This document shows, piece after piece, positions 1 to 12,600 of a stretch of DNA of 64,000 nt (position 1 is its first letter; the number at the start of each line of letters is the position of its first letter). The translations under genes were made by a program, and so were the position numbers. Origin of the DNA: Daedaleopsis sinensis. Taxonomy: Eukaryota; Basidiomycota; Agaricomycetes; Polyporales; Polyporaceae. The notes beneath the pieces are model-generated. The model saw nothing but the letters and a program-made list of their open reading frames with translations. It did not search any database and was not told where the DNA came from. The stretch covers positions 3,286,001-3,350,000 of the forward strand of contig CM066300.1 of NCBI GenBank assembly GCA_033807695.1. Direction: 5' to 3'.

Positions 1-682
1 CACCTCATAGATCGTCAAGACGAACCACATTGCTTCCGTCTACAGAAGGACCGTGTTTTCTATGTCTCTGAGTCGTCTATGCGTCTCGCAATTTCTGTTG
101 CACGTCCGAATCTCGTGAGCCTGGGTATCTGCTTTGGCAAATTCTCGAAAAGCGGCAAGTTCAAGCTCCATATCACCGCATTGGATTATCTTGCGCAATA
201 CGCCAAGTATAAGGTACGTATTCTCGTTTCGTCTAGCCAACACAAACCCATGGGTATCAATAGGTCTGGATTAAGCCGAACGGAGAAATGCCCTTCCTGT
301 ACGGCAACCATGTTCTCAAAGCCCACCTTGGCCGCATTACCGAAGACACGCCAGAACACCAAGGTGTTGTGGTCTTCAGCATGAATGACATACCACTTGT
401 ACGTCTCGACACCGTTACAGACGTCACGAGGATTCACCCAGTTACAGGGATTTGGCGTGACTGCTCGTTCTACAATCGACACTCGAAAGCTCGATCCTAC
501 TGCTATCATCGTATTTCACCAAGCGTAAGTGCAGCATTGATGCTATTGAAGACATATCCCTTATTCACCGTCGTCTATCGTCTATAGTGATGTTGGTGAA
601 TACTTGCGTGATGAGGTGATTCACGTCCACCAGTTTTTAAGAAAGGTCATACTGACTCTTTTTCTAGGAAACTCTCTTCTAG
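1..682 (+). CDS. NIP7: 60S ribosome biogenesis protein NIP7 (5' end off the window)
   Basis: This is the 3' part of NIP7, a small nucleolar protein needed for 27S pre-rRNA processing and 60S subunit assembly. Exons are <1-213, 264-398, 448-524, 588-615 and 668-682, all with GT-AG introns of 49-63 nt. Codon 1 of the window is in frame, and 155 residues are visible of about 180 usual in the family, so roughly 25 N-terminal residues lie upstream. Highly conserved family blocks are readable: LHITALDYLAQYAKYKVWIK, FLYGNHVLK, GVVVFSM and the C-terminal VFHQADVGEYLRDE followed by ETLF-stop. The C-terminal half is the RNA-binding PUA domain. The last coding exon is only 15 nt including the stop. Identity is very secure from the continuous match across all five exons; the start cannot be seen. 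Confidence 0.95.
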
Positions 683-1018
683 CGTGATCTGTGCACTCGC
701 ATAGGATGGAAAACTCCTAGCTCGGATATGAAGTGCTCGACCGGGCTCAGGATTTGCTATACTCTCTGTGCATTTAGTTCGGTATAGTCCTGTGCTCCAT
801 TAGCGTAGAAAACACATGCACATACATGCACATCATTTGCGCGCCATGCATAAAACACTCGACTCCCATATGCTCAACACGAGTGTGAAATGCGCAAGAG
901 TGGCAGCCACCTCGGCCTAAAGCTCAAGAGTCGCGGGTCGCGGGTCGCGACTGCCGCCGACAACCCAGTGCCCCACGTCATTCGAATTCCAGTCGGCACG
1001 TGTCTTCGCCTCTTGACT
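683..1018. other. Intergenic region NIP7-SEC39
   Basis: This gap follows NIP7 and leads into SEC39 on the same strand. It contains an in-frame upstream ATG at 890 that would add 43 residues to SEC39, and a short tandem repeat of TCGCGGG units at 931-950. No gene is seen. Confidence 0.6.
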
Positions 1019-4000
1019 ATGTCTACCGCCACATCCTCCTCCGCGTCCGACTTGCCTGCACAATGGACAGCCCTTGCGGACGACGAGTTATCCTTGACTC
1101 ATGTGGAATCACTGCTTAAGCCTATACGTGACGAGCTCTGGGTATCTGCTGCTTGTGTTGACCGCATACTCGACGATGCGAGCGTACAGAGGGTCTTACT
1201 CGACCTGGGAGTCGAACGGACTTCGGCAGCAGCGCAACGTGCTCACAGCGCGGCCACACACGTTCCGAAATCGGCTGCAGAGGACAATGGTGACGACGAG
1301 GATGGCCAGGAGGCGATGGACGGGTCGGGAGAGCGGACACGGCATACCTCCCTCGTCTCGTACTTCTCCGACGAACCTGTGGACGCGCAGCTGTGTCGGA
1401 TACGCGCTGTGCTACTGGAACGTCTCGACAGGCTGAACACGTGGGTGGAGATTTGCAAGGAAGCTCCCATTGAAGACGAGGAGGATGAGGAGGTGTTGGA
1501 TGCAGAATGGGAGGATGACCCATGGGCGGATGAGTCTGTCCCGCCTCCGCCCCGACAATCAAAGCCAGGCAAGCCACCCGTCCATCTGTCTGCGTTGCTC
1601 ACAAGTAGCTTGGAGGAGACTGCTTGCGTGTTCGCCTCGCAGGAGCACTTCGCCGCCCTCCGAATACTCGCACAACGTCATGGGTCATCACTATGGCCCT
1701 TCCGGTTTGCCATCCTTGAATGCGTACCGGAGTTTGCGCTTGCGTCGGAGTACAGGGACCTTCTACCATCCTGCGACCCATCTCTTGGCTCGGAATTGAG
1801 CCCCCAGACCAAGCCATGGAGGGAGCAACCCGACTTCTCAGAGGCCTCTGAGTGCAGGCGCGCTCTCGAGGAGTGCGGGGTCGCCCTCTCCTTGTCACCT
1901 GCAGGTCACCAACCTACTCATCTTACCCCCACCCCCAATCCACTTCCCTCCTCCGAACTGTCAACATGGTACCTCCGCCGGATTGACGACGTCCTCTCGT
2001 CCACTGGTATGGTGGATGCTGCTCTGGCTCTTGTACAGCATGCTGCTTCACAGGGTGTCCCGGGACTTGATGAGGTCGGTGAAGAGCTTAGCCTCATCGC
2101 GCGGCTGGTCTACGACGCTCCTCAGGGACAAGAGAGCGCATCGGAAGATTGGTCGCTGGAGAGATGGCGGTCCATGGGGCCCGCAGATGTCATGCGCGCG
2201 TACCTCGCGCACTCGAAGGAGGGCACCATCGCGAGTGACATCCACACCCTCGTCATGCCCTATCTCTACGTTCTGGAGTCTCGCGCGGAGAGAGCAGGCC
2301 GACCGGACCCATCCCTGATCACGCGTCTCATATACGACTACATTCTGAACGCACCTTTGGACATAGTTGCCGCGATATTTGAGGCATCCAAGCCAACGTT
2401 GCCTCAGGTTCAGCGCGTCATCAAGGACGACGAGGACATGGCTCGGCTTGCACTCGCTTGCTTGTATGGCAGCGAAAGCTTGAGCGAATGGCCAACTATG
2501 AGCCGCATCTTCGAATGCCTTCCAGCATGGGAGACGCCGGAGGAGAACGAAGACGAGACGGACGAAACGGATACCACGATCGCATCCCTCGGTAACTTCG
2601 TCACTCCTTCCACCAGCCGACCGCGTGCAACACCCTCAGACCTGCTTCTATTCTTCGACCCCCTCCCCATAACCTCGCTGTCGCGTGCGCTGGATGTTCT
2701 GGACGTCCACCTGGAGTCTGGGGAGATACTTGCGCGTTGGAGTGTACCCGCGCCTTTGCGATGGTTCCTCCAGAGCAATTCCGACATGGCTGAGCAGCGT
2801 TCGCGCGCGAACCGTATGGCAAGACGAGCGAACGCTTCTAACGACAAGCTCGACACTCTGGAGGACTGGGAATGGCTGTTGGAAGACATGCTCAAGCTCA
2901 CAGGGTCCGGCGAGCCCGGTTCAAAGAGCGCCTTCTGTTTGCTTTCAAGAGATGATGTCATACGGATATTTTTCAGTGGGCTGCTAAGCACTGGTAGTGA
3001 GTTTAGCAGCTACTTTGGGGTTAACCTGAGCTCACAGTCAACGTCCTCGTAGATTTCGATATTGCGAAGAAACTGTTGCACTCGCAGAATGTGCAACTGT
3101 CACTCAACGCCCAAATAATCGAAGATATCTGTCTCTCTTGCTCGCAAGAGTTCTACGACAATGCAACCTCGGGTAATTACCACTTCGGTGACATGAAGAT
3201 GGCGTACGACTGGTACGTACCCTTCCTCCTATCCGACTGGACTTCCCAATGACAGACTCCTACCACATCTAGTCTCGACGTTGCTCCACAAACCGATCGC
3301 ATCGCCTACGAGAAAGACTTCATTGAAGCGACCTCCCGACTCTGTTCCTTCAACCTCATGTCACGCCCTGGCATCCCCATCTCGCCCATCGAAATCCGCC
3401 TGACGAAGGACCGCCTCTCCCTCGTTTCTCGCGTCCTGTCCAGCAACAACGACGCCTACAAGCACACCGAAGTCATCCTCGACCTTGTCCACAAGCTCGG
3501 CTTCCGCAGCGACATCGTCGCCGAGGTGAAAACGCTCGCGATGCTCGCCGAGACCGCGCTGCAGATGGACGACTTCGCGCGCGCGCACGAGACGGGCGAG
3601 ACCATGGTCAACACCGTCCTCCTCCTCCGCGCGTCCAGCCCGCTCGGGTCCGCGGACCCCGCCATCCAGGAGGCGAGCGAGGTGTGCTGGCTGACGTGCT
3701 TCCAGCTCGGGCGCCACCCCGAGTTCCCCGACGTGCAGAAGAAGCTCGCGCTCCTCGGGTGCGCGCTCGAGTTCTGCCCCCCGGAGAAGCTCCCGGACAT
3801 CCTCGCGGCCTGGCGTGTGCTCGAGGACGAGGACGTCGCCGAGCGCCGCGAGACGCTCGCCTCGCGCAAGCTCGGCGCGCGCAGGGTGAGCGCTGGCCAC
3901 GGCGCCGCTCGCCGGCGCACCGCGGTGACTGGGGCCGAGGCGGTCGCGTCCCTCACGAGCCGTCTGCAGAACATGCAGATGCACATCCCCGCGTCGCCGA

Positions 4001-4209
4001 ACGCCGCGGCGTTCGCGAACAAGGCGTTCAGCGTGGCCGCGAACATCCCCTTTGCGCTGGGCGGTCGCGGACGGACGTTTTTGTCAGAGGACTCGGACAG
4101 GTCGAGGAGTGCGAGCAGGACGCGTCCGGACAGCGGGCATGTATCGGAGCAGGCTTCGCGGGTGCTGCAGAAGGGCCTTGGGTGGCTGTTGGGCGCGGAG
4201 GACGAGTAG
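1019..4209 (+). CDS. SEC39: Sec39-domain protein (Dsl1/NRZ tethering complex subunit)
   Basis: The product is predicted to be the Sec39/NBAS-type subunit of the Dsl1 complex, which tethers Golgi-derived COPI vesicles at the ER. Exons are 1019-2993, 3053-3212 and 3273-4209, giving 1023 residues. Evidence is the family-typical N-terminal stretch (WVSAACVDRILDD, then LLDLGVERTS) and a long all-helical body without membrane segments. In the C-terminal half, FDIAKKLL and the DICLSCSQEFYDNA region are intact across both introns. An acidic low-complexity insert lies near residues 150-170, and the C-terminal 100 residues are serine/arginine-rich and poorly conserved. It is longer than yeast Sec39 (about 700 residues), as in other filamentous fungi. 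I chose the ATG at 1019; an in-frame ATG at 890 is possible but adds a low-complexity leader. The call rests on remembered family resemblance, so the orthology is good but not certain. Confidence 0.78.
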
Positions 4210-5134
4210 GTCGTCGGGGTGCCATTCCTAAACATTTATTGCCTACTCCTTATGGTTCTTATGTTATATATGAATCTCGGACGTTCTTCTTGCACTTTCC
4301 GACGTCGATGGCCTGGCGCGACGGTGTCTGTGAACTCACAGCCTATATCGAGACTTCATACTAAATCCCCAAGCTTAAGGTGGTCTAATTCTATAAGGTA
4401 CCGGTGGTCAAGGTGGTCTTCAAATGTTCGCGCGTTCACAGATGGAGTAGGTCAAAGGAGGGAGATGGCGGTCGCAGTACCCTGCGACCTGGCCCATACA
4501 GACACATGCATATTGCACGAAGAGACATCCAGGACTACAACACCAGTACCTAGACGAGACAAGCTACGAACATGGCTAGTGGACGAACAACACAAGAATT
4601 GTAGGCGAACAAGAAGGGAATGTGTGTGCGTGAGGACATCTACTGCTAGTACTCGAACTGGGAACGACGATGCAAGGACGATGTAGGGGATCCGGATCCA
4701 GGGAACAAAACGAGTACTGGGACAGATTACTACAGAGGATACTCTATACGGTATTGGACGGCAAGACATGAAGTATATGCTCGGTGCGAATAGAATGAGC
4801 GTGTGGGGGTGCTGCCGTGTGAGAGGAAGTGATAGGTGGTGCTGGTGGCAGCGGACGTGCGATATTACAACGACGTAAAGAATAGGAATAAGAAATAAAG
4901 AGAGAACGAACGGAAGTCGACAATGTCCCTCCGGCCCGGGGTCTCGGACCCGGCCAGTCTATCCACACGTAAAGAATGACCAAGATGCTGCGACGAAGAG
5001 GATGTCCACATGTACGGATCGGATGGGGCGAGAGCGAGAGAGACAAGAGGGATGCGTCCGTGTGTACATCGACCGGACGATGCGCACTCACCACGGGTTA
5101 GAATAGAAAGAGACGTGAGGGGTCGTACGGTCAT
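4210..5134. other. Intergenic region between convergent genes
   Basis: These 925 bases separate the stops of two converging genes and should hold both 3' UTRs. Short frames here are scattered and low-complexity; no gene or repeat is supported. Confidence 0.6.
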
Positions 5135-7832
5135 TTACGTGCCGCTGGCGAAACGCGAGCCGACACCGGTGCGGGCACGGGGCCTGTTCACGACCCCGCC
5201 GACCTTCACGCCAGCCTTCTTGAGCCCTTCCAGCGTTCTGCCGTTGCCGGCGTCGTCCCCACTAGGGCGGCCCACAGCGCCGCGCCCACACGTGATACAG
5301 TATTCACTGCTGTCCTCGGTGGCACGGAGCTCCTCCACCTCTGTCTTGAGGTCGCGCACCTGGCCTTCGAGTTCCCAGATCTGCCGCTGCCACGCTCGCC
5401 GCGAAGAGAGGATCTGCTCTTGCAATGCGTGTATGACGCTGGACTGGTCGCGGTCTTCGTACGCATAGCCGATGTGGCCAGACTTCTCGTCGCTGGAGCG
5501 ACCGTAGTCGACTCCCTTCACGCTGGCGAAATCCGCGCTAAGAGGGGAGATGGCGGTCGTCCCTGTGGTTGCGGTCGTGGGGGTACTAGTGTCAACCTCG
5601 AGCGACGGTCGAGGGCGTGACGAGATGTCGTCATTGACGGCTAACTCCTTGAGCTCGCGGGTGAACAGGGTCGAGAGCGGCCGGATGCTAAGGCCGACGA
5701 AGTCTGTTTTCGAGGGAGGCGCACTGCTAGGCGAGGTGCCGTTGGACCGCCATCCCTCCGGGCGCGATGCCGGCATAGTCGGTGTAAGGTGGTGGTGCGT
5801 CATCTCGCTCGAGCCGGCCGACAGCGGAGCGGTATAAGGCGCCTTCGCAGTCAAATTCGTCGATGACGATGTCGTCACGATCGACAGCTCGGGAACCTTG
5901 CGGCGGGCGGTTAGTTGCTGCTGTTCGCGCATTCCACTGGAGGTAGAACTAGTCGAACCGGAGCCAATCGACGACGTCGGCGGAGACTCGAGGGGCGACC
6001 CAGACGAATTGGACCCACCACCGCCGATGGTTGGAGACATGGATGGCACCGGCACTCGATGAGGTGTGATCTGCCTTGGGCGCGAGTACTGAGGCATAGG
6101 CGGCGGGGGATTTGCAGCGAATGCATCCGAGGAGAACGTTGGTACTGGAGGTGGATGGAAGTTCGGCGGGCCGCGCTCCTTGCCATTGAACAACCTCATG
6201 AACCCGCTCTTCTTTCTAGCCACTTGCCTCGGCGGACCACTGACCGGAGAATCGCCAGGATTGTCGCCGATAATCCTGTTCTTCCCTCCTGCGCTACTCG
6301 ATCTCGCCCGTCCCTGCACAGGTTGTGCGTCGAGGTCGGTGTCCATCACCAACGGCTTCGCCGGACCCGCAAAAGGACTGGATATAGTGGGATGAGCCGT
6401 TTGGCTGCGCGCACGTTGTCTCGCCTGCGCCTGGGCTTCCTCTAGAGAGATCAGCTTCAGCGCGCTACCGTTCTCCCATGGAGACAGACCGCCCATGGCC
6501 ATTGTGTCTCGTTTTCGAGCGACCGGGCTAGGACCGACCACGGGGGTCACCGGCGACTGTTGGTACCCATGCAGCTTGCTGAGCGCTTCGGGACGGAGGG
6601 AGGTCTTATCAACAGGTATAGGAGAGGAGATGCCTTTGTTGACCGCACGATTAGATGAGGTAGAATCGTTCAAACTGGGGCTGACGGAGGTCGTCGACGT
6701 TCCAGGAGTCATGGAGAATGTGGTGGTGGATCGGAACTGAGAGAGACTACTACTCGGGGTAGTGTCCGTGAGGGTGGCATTGGAATCACTCCGTATCGCG
6801 CCCAACGCTGTCTGACTGGGAGACGGAGGGGGAAGATCGTGATCGACGAAAGGAGAAAGATCTGGGTTGGCGTACGGATGGGTGTACTGGTGCTGAGGAG
6901 TTCCCGCGCGAGTAGGGGAATGGTCATCTGCGTACGATTCGACGCGAGGTGGAGTTCCAATGCGCGAGACGGGGGAGACGTCTGTCGCGTCGTTGTTGCC
7001 GACATTGGAGGGAGTGCGCGATCGCATTCGAGGAAGTGACAACTTATCCCTGAGTGACTGGGGCGATTGTTGGATCCCTAGAGAAGTCGAGGACATGGAG
7101 GCTTGGGCGAGAGCACTGTAAACAAAAGTTGGTTGATCTCGAACACAGCGAGGCGAGGAGGGGAACGTACGCAAGGGCACCGGTGCCAGAGTGTACGGAG
7201 ACAGCATCGAACGATTGCTTGCCTTTGCTGCCGGAACGGGAAGACTCGTTGCTCGGGCGGGGATCCTGGTTGGCTCTGGAGAGACCCCACCCTTTCTTGC
7301 CAGTGTCGGACTTCTTCTTCGAACGCTTAAAAGGTTCTTCACGTATGGGCTTTGCGTCGTCAACGTCGTCTTCTTCCCATGGGGCAGGAGAGTGGAAGCG
7401 CATCTTTGGTCCGTACATGCTGATCCGGGGAAGCTCTTCCTCTTCTGGCTCTTCTGGCTCGTCGCCCTGGTCATCGCGGAGACTGTCGAGCTCTGAGGAG
7501 GAGCGGGGGTCGTCTTCGAGATCTAGGCTGCTTGCGTTAGGGATGTTGAGACGTTCCCTGTCTGAGATAGGGGAGCGGGGTTCTGAAAGAGTGGGACTGT
7601 AGAGGTGGGGGCTGGGCGGGAAGCGGAAGGAGTGGGGGGTGCCGTCTGGGATGGACCTGTCTGGCGGACGTGGAGAGAAGTGGGGGTGGCTATATACAGA
7701 GGGAGAGTCTGAGAACTCTGAGAGCGACGGGTAACGGCCATGAAGGTCGGCGCGTGCGGCACGCTGGCCCAGGAGGTTCTTGAGATGGTCGTCGTGGGCA
7801 CGGAGGTCGAGGGGGGAGTTCATGACGTTCAT
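5135..7832 (-). CDS. Hypothetical low-complexity protein with C-terminal coiled coil and CxxC
   Basis: I do not recognise a characterised family. Two exons, 7832-7171 and 7115-5135 on the minus strand, give about 880 residues; the 55-nt intron keeps frame. Most of the protein is Ser/Pro/Thr-rich and probably disordered, with many SP/TP sites suggesting a phosphoregulated scaffold. Near the C-terminus (about residues 785-820) is a heptad-rich coiled coil containing WQRQIWELEGQVRDLK, followed by a CITCGRG motif at about 827-833 and a basic tail. The conserved N-terminal block (NVMNSPLDLRAHDDHLKNLL, then GRYPSLSEFSDSPSVYS) looks like a real protein start region. I chose the ATG at 7832; the frame stays open upstream to about 7919 without an ATG, so an extra 5' exon is possible. 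It starts divergently from CGR1. Confidence 0.7.
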
Positions 7833-8516
7833 CGTCAGCTCTGGGGAGGAGAGGGGAGACGCAAAGGGAGCGGACGAGGAGTACGAGGCGGGCGGTCGCC
7901 AGAGAGCACCACGGGCCAAGAGAGATACCTCTGGGAAGCTACAGTCGGTACTGAACGCAGTTTAGCTGCTCTCCGAACAAACACGCCCCAACAACCCCCG
8001 GCTCCGTTCCCCACCCTACCTCGCCTTATCAGAACGCTTCCGCCTCAGCCCTCCTTGCACCCCGCCCGCGCTCAGCCCGCCGCACCCGCGGATGCAACTG
8101 CATGCAACGGTTTGCAACCACAACCACCATGTGCGCCACCCGCATCCGTCCGCCGCCATCGTTCTGCCAGGCGCGCGGAAAGGGAAGCGGCGGGGAAATG
8201 TCACAGTCCTCCGCCCTCGTCCGCTCCCTCGTTTGTCGCCCGCCTATCATGATTTCATCACTCTCAGTCTTAGCACTCGCGCGTGGCGGCCTGCCTTCGC
8301 ACGCCGTCTCAGGCCGTCTCGCACGAACAGGAACTTGGAAGCGGACGGAGACAAACGGGGATGAGCTCTGGTGGCCGACCACGCATCAATCCCGCGCCAC
8401 CCTCGCCAATCAGGATCTGACGCTACCCAAATCGGCGATCCAATCTCGCTCAACAGCCAGCGCCCCCGCTCCGGCCCTCCTACACTCCTCCCTCTCGAGT
8501 CAAAATCGCAAAAATC
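7833..8516. other. Divergent intergenic region
   Basis: This 684-base region separates the start of the low-complexity protein (minus) from CGR1 (plus). It should contain both promoters and 5' UTRs and is C-rich on the plus strand near 7980-8060. No defined element is claimed. Confidence 0.5.
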
Positions 8517-9190
8517 ATGTCTCAACCAGGATCTCCCTCCCTCGCGTCCCAAAACGATCTTCCGGCACCCCAGGCGACCGCATCAGGAGAGCCCGCCGTA
8601 CTCCCACTAGCACAGTCATCCGCTGGCCGCGTTTCTGGAAAAGCATGGAAGCCTGTAAAATCCGCGACCGTGTACGTGCTCAGCCCGCATCCGCAATGAC
8701 CGTACGCTGATCATGAGTCATCCCACTTAGGAGGTCGTTTCTCCCTGAAGCTCTCAAGACCAAGAAATGGGAAGAGCGCATGGAGAAGACGAAGAAGGCA
8801 CAGGCGATCAAGAAACTCCAGGTCGAACTGAAGGAGGAGAAAATGGCGGAGATCCAGCGGTGCGTTCCCTTCATCGCCTTGTATCCAGCCCCCCTTCTCC
8901 GCATGAGGGCTTACGGCGACGGTGCACTGGCGTGTGGTGTACAGGCGGAAGGAGATTACCATGGAGCGCAAGAAGGCTGCGGAAGAGCGGCGCCGATTAG
9001 AAGAAGACAAAGCCAAGGTGCGCACCAATTTTCCTCTCGTTGCTACGTGATTCTCCGTGCTCGTGCTCATAACGCCATCGTCTCTTCGCATGCCATACAA
9101 CCCTCCATTGCTTGTGTGTTCTAGATGGGGGCGCGGAAAGCTGCCAGGTTGCGCCGCAGGGCAGGACGCACGAAGAAAATCAATCACTGA
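8517..9190 (+). CDS. CGR1: rRNA-processing protein CGR1
   Basis: Cgr1 is a small basic, coiled-coil nucleolar protein needed for 60S pre-rRNA processing. Exons 8517-8671, 8731-8859, 8945-9017 and 9125-9190 encode 140 residues, the expected size. The whole family signature is present in order: GRVSGKAWKPVKSATVRSFLP, then KKWEERMEKTKKAQAIKKLQ, ELKEEK, ERKKAAEERRRLEEDKAK, and the last exon reading MGARKAARLRRRAGRTKKIN-H-stop. The final exon begins with an ATG codon, but it is internal, because the upstream exon joins it in phase 0. The protein is nearly all charged helix and has no catalytic domain. It converges with VPS18. The call is very secure. Confidence 0.95.
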
Positions 9191-9689
9191 CATCGCGCAT
9201 CCATTCCCCTATCACGGCTGTTCCGCCTCGTACCGCTTCAATTCCATCATTCCGCATCACGAGAGGAGACAGGACCACAGCTGCACCTCCTGGCAGGGCA
9301 CGGCACGGCACACCAGGCCATCCCACCGCAGAAACATCAGCATTCGCGGCGTCCATCTGTCGGCAGCTGTCATTTATGGGAAGGACTGGATGGCTGAGTG
9401 TGTCTTCGGGGTGGCTTGGGAGTCTGTGCGCAGTGGTCGAGATGGCCGCATCTTTCGAGGGAGGTTTCATACAAGCTTATGGGGTACAAGTGCTCGCTCA
9501 GCATACCGGCATTCATGTAGCGCTAGATTACTATCTTCCGAGGGTTACGCCGCCAATAGGACCGCATCCTCGCACACCGTGCACGGGGCACACAATCGAA
9601 ACTGTACCGCGAGCATGCGACACGATTAGCAGTCAAGGTACGATATATCGAGCACGAATACACGATCAGCACACACGCCGCTCGCCCGG
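9191..9689. other. Intergenic region between CGR1 and VPS18
   Basis: These 499 bases lie between two convergent stops and should be 3' UTR. A long plus-strand frame begins here and runs into the VPS18 C-terminal exon, but it is judged a shadow. Nothing else is seen. Confidence 0.6.
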
Positions 9690-12600
9690 TCACAGGTCCC
9701 AGCTCCCGTCGACCTCCCCGGGCTGCACGAACGGCTTGTCGATCCCCGCGACGACGCTCTCGCACATGGGGCAGCTCGCCGCCAGCAGCTCCTCGAGCTC
9801 GCGCCGGATCTGCTCGACCCTCTCCGCGTCCTTCTCGCCCGCGTCCCGCTTCGCTCCGCCGCCCATGCCGACCCCGGGGATCCACCCCACGGGCGCCGTG
9901 ACGAGGCTCGCGAGCGCGTCCGGGATGATCAGGTCGCGCAGCCGGTCGCCCGCGGACAGGATGTTGCGCCCGAACGCGTTCGCGCCTCGCGCGGCGGTCG
10001 CCGCGCCCACGAAGTTGGCCGAGAGGAGTGTGCGCTGGGTCGACGGGGCGCGCGCGGGGTGCGCGGCGATGAACGACGGGGTCGTGATCGTCGTCCGGTC
10101 GATCGCCGTCGTCTGCGACGTCTTCATGAGCTCTGTTTGCAGCGCGAGCATGCGCCGCAGTGCGTGCGCGGGCAGGAACTCCTTCGTCTGTGGGGCAGGG
10201 GCACACGTCAAACAAGCGTGCGGCGCGCGTGCACGAGCGCGACGGAGATGAAGGTGGGCAAGAACGCAGTCAGCATCTACGACCTGGACCTGGACGTCGG
10301 GAGTGGGGAGGAATACTTACGAGGCCGATCAGACAGTCTGCGTGGAAGGTGTGGTGGCATGGGAAGACGTAGAACTGCCGGGTCATAAGCGCGAGGGCAC
10401 ACGACGAGCACTTCTCCGTCGCGTCTACGGTGATGAAGCGCTTCTGGAGGGCTGCGATGTCTTGCTTGATAGCTTCCGCGTTCTTGGTCGCGTCGTCCAT
10501 GTCGGCCTTCAGCGCGTCGATGTGCGCCGAGTAGCCCTCGAGGGCGGTGCAGATTTCCTCCTTGAAGTCGTCGATGACAACAAAGTCGGGGAAGAACGGC
10601 AGGATGTCCTCGATCTTCAGCAGGTCCGTGTTCTCGAGGAACCGCATCGCCCTAGGTGTGATGGAAATGATATATCAGAGCGCTGTGCGAAGAAGGTGGA
10701 GGAAGGGGAGATGGGGCGTAGCAGAGCTGAGATGGATGGAAACATACATCTTGATATCTTGCTTATCCTGCACCACATACTTCGCGATCTTGAGCCATAG
10801 CTTCTTGCGGAGCTGGTCATCGTCTTCGGGCATGTCTGCATTGATCTTCGCAAGCTCCAGGTCACCCTTCTCCAGCGCCAGGTCAACGCTGTTCTCCCAC
10901 AAACCCATTTTCGAGTAGATGTGCACACATGGTTGTATGCGGCCGCCTTGCTTGCACAACCGTAGGGCATAGTCGAGGTCGTAATACGGCTTCCCAGTTA
11001 GTGGGTCTGATGGTGCGGTGGAGAGGAAGCGTAACAACGGCCCGTCGTCTTCTGGGTGGCTTGCAGTAGTCGATGATCCAGCGGAGGACAGTGAAGTGGA
11101 AGCATAGAAGGTGATTATGAGGTTGTGTATTGTCGGTGATGTGTTCCCTTGCTCGAATATGACATGGTTCAGATAGCGGACGGCATGGTTGGGAGAGAGC
11201 GGATCGCGAGGGATGTGTTGAAGCCGAAGCAGGGCGGGCACGAGGCGTAACGGGTCTAGGTCACGACGACGGAGCCAACAGTCCACGGTCTCTTTCGGAG
11301 CATGTCGCATGAGAACGGGGGCGAAGCGATAGTACAGTTCGACGTCGGACTGCCACCGACATTGTCAACGAGACTTTTGTAGCTGAGGACATCGTGATAC
11401 GCACCTGTCTATTGACGACGTCAATAGCTTTCGTCCATTCCTCTTCCATTATCCAATGCTCCACAACGCGCTCGAAGTCGCCAACGGCTGTCGCATAGTG
11501 CAGATACATATCTGTTCGGCCGTGCCCTTGAATCAGTTCGTACACTGTCTTGGGATCGAGGTTTGCCTAGGCGCATTGGGTTAGGTAAATATCATGTATG
11601 AAGTATACCGCGTGTTATTCACCTTGTATGTTTCAAAGAAATGGCGTAGATCGTCTTCGAGGATTGCACGTTCGGCCAAAAGATTATCAACATCTTGCGA
11701 AACGGACTCCGAAGCAACCAGATCGTCCAATTCATTGCATTTGCTGAGGTAAAACTCTACTAGCCATGTAGCAAGCATCATCCGTTGCGAGAGGTCCTGT
11801 GAAGTAGCTGTGATTCATGGTCCATCGGACTAGCCATTCAAGACTCACAGTCTTTCGAGTTCTTTCGAGCCGCGATATGAGGTAGGACCGTAGTGCATCT
11901 CGCTCGCCAGCATCGAGGAACTGGAGTGTTACCTTCTCGAATGATACTGAACACTGGGCATAGCATTGTGCGGCCTGGAAGTAACGGCCTTCATTGAAGA
12001 ATGCTTGTGCTTGCGCAGATACGATTTGATCCCGTTGGGGTGCGCTCTATACGTGACAATAAGAAAAAGAAGCATCCTAGCGAGAGCTTACGAGACCTAC
12101 GTTAGCGTACTGCAGCGCCGCATCGTAGATGCCCTTGTCAAGGTAGATCTTCCACACATCTCGATGCTCGTTGGTAACACCAATCTCCCATATCGACTGA
12201 TCTGTGTAGACCCAATATGTTTTGCGGACGGGATCTGTGGTGAGCCCTCGCACTTGCTCGTTAGGTTTCTACAACACGGTTTCAGCATATACTGGATCAA
12301 AGAGGAGATGGTACTTACGAGAGGTAGGAGCTCCTCGTAAGCTAGCTCTTCGTTCAGGTTGGATATACCCAACACGCGATCTCGGTAGAGTAGGAGAAAG
12401 TGGAACTCTGTCAATGACATAGACATTGGGGAAGGACTGGACTGGGTTTGGCGTGAGGGGGAGAGCGACGGCGAAGCCATCACGGCAGGATATGGTAGCA
12501 GCTGTGCACCGTCTATGAGATCATCTGTACTTGACTCGAAATCCAAGTTTCCGTGGTAAATACCAGCAGCTGCAAGGACACTTCAGCAATTACGAGGGAC

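Noticed and set aside
9112..10251. Plus-strand 379-residue open frame over the end of VPS18
   Set aside because: It is antisense to the Vps18 C-terminal exon, which has conserved zinc-finger cysteines. GC-rich codons commonly leave long antisense frames open; no domain is recognisable.
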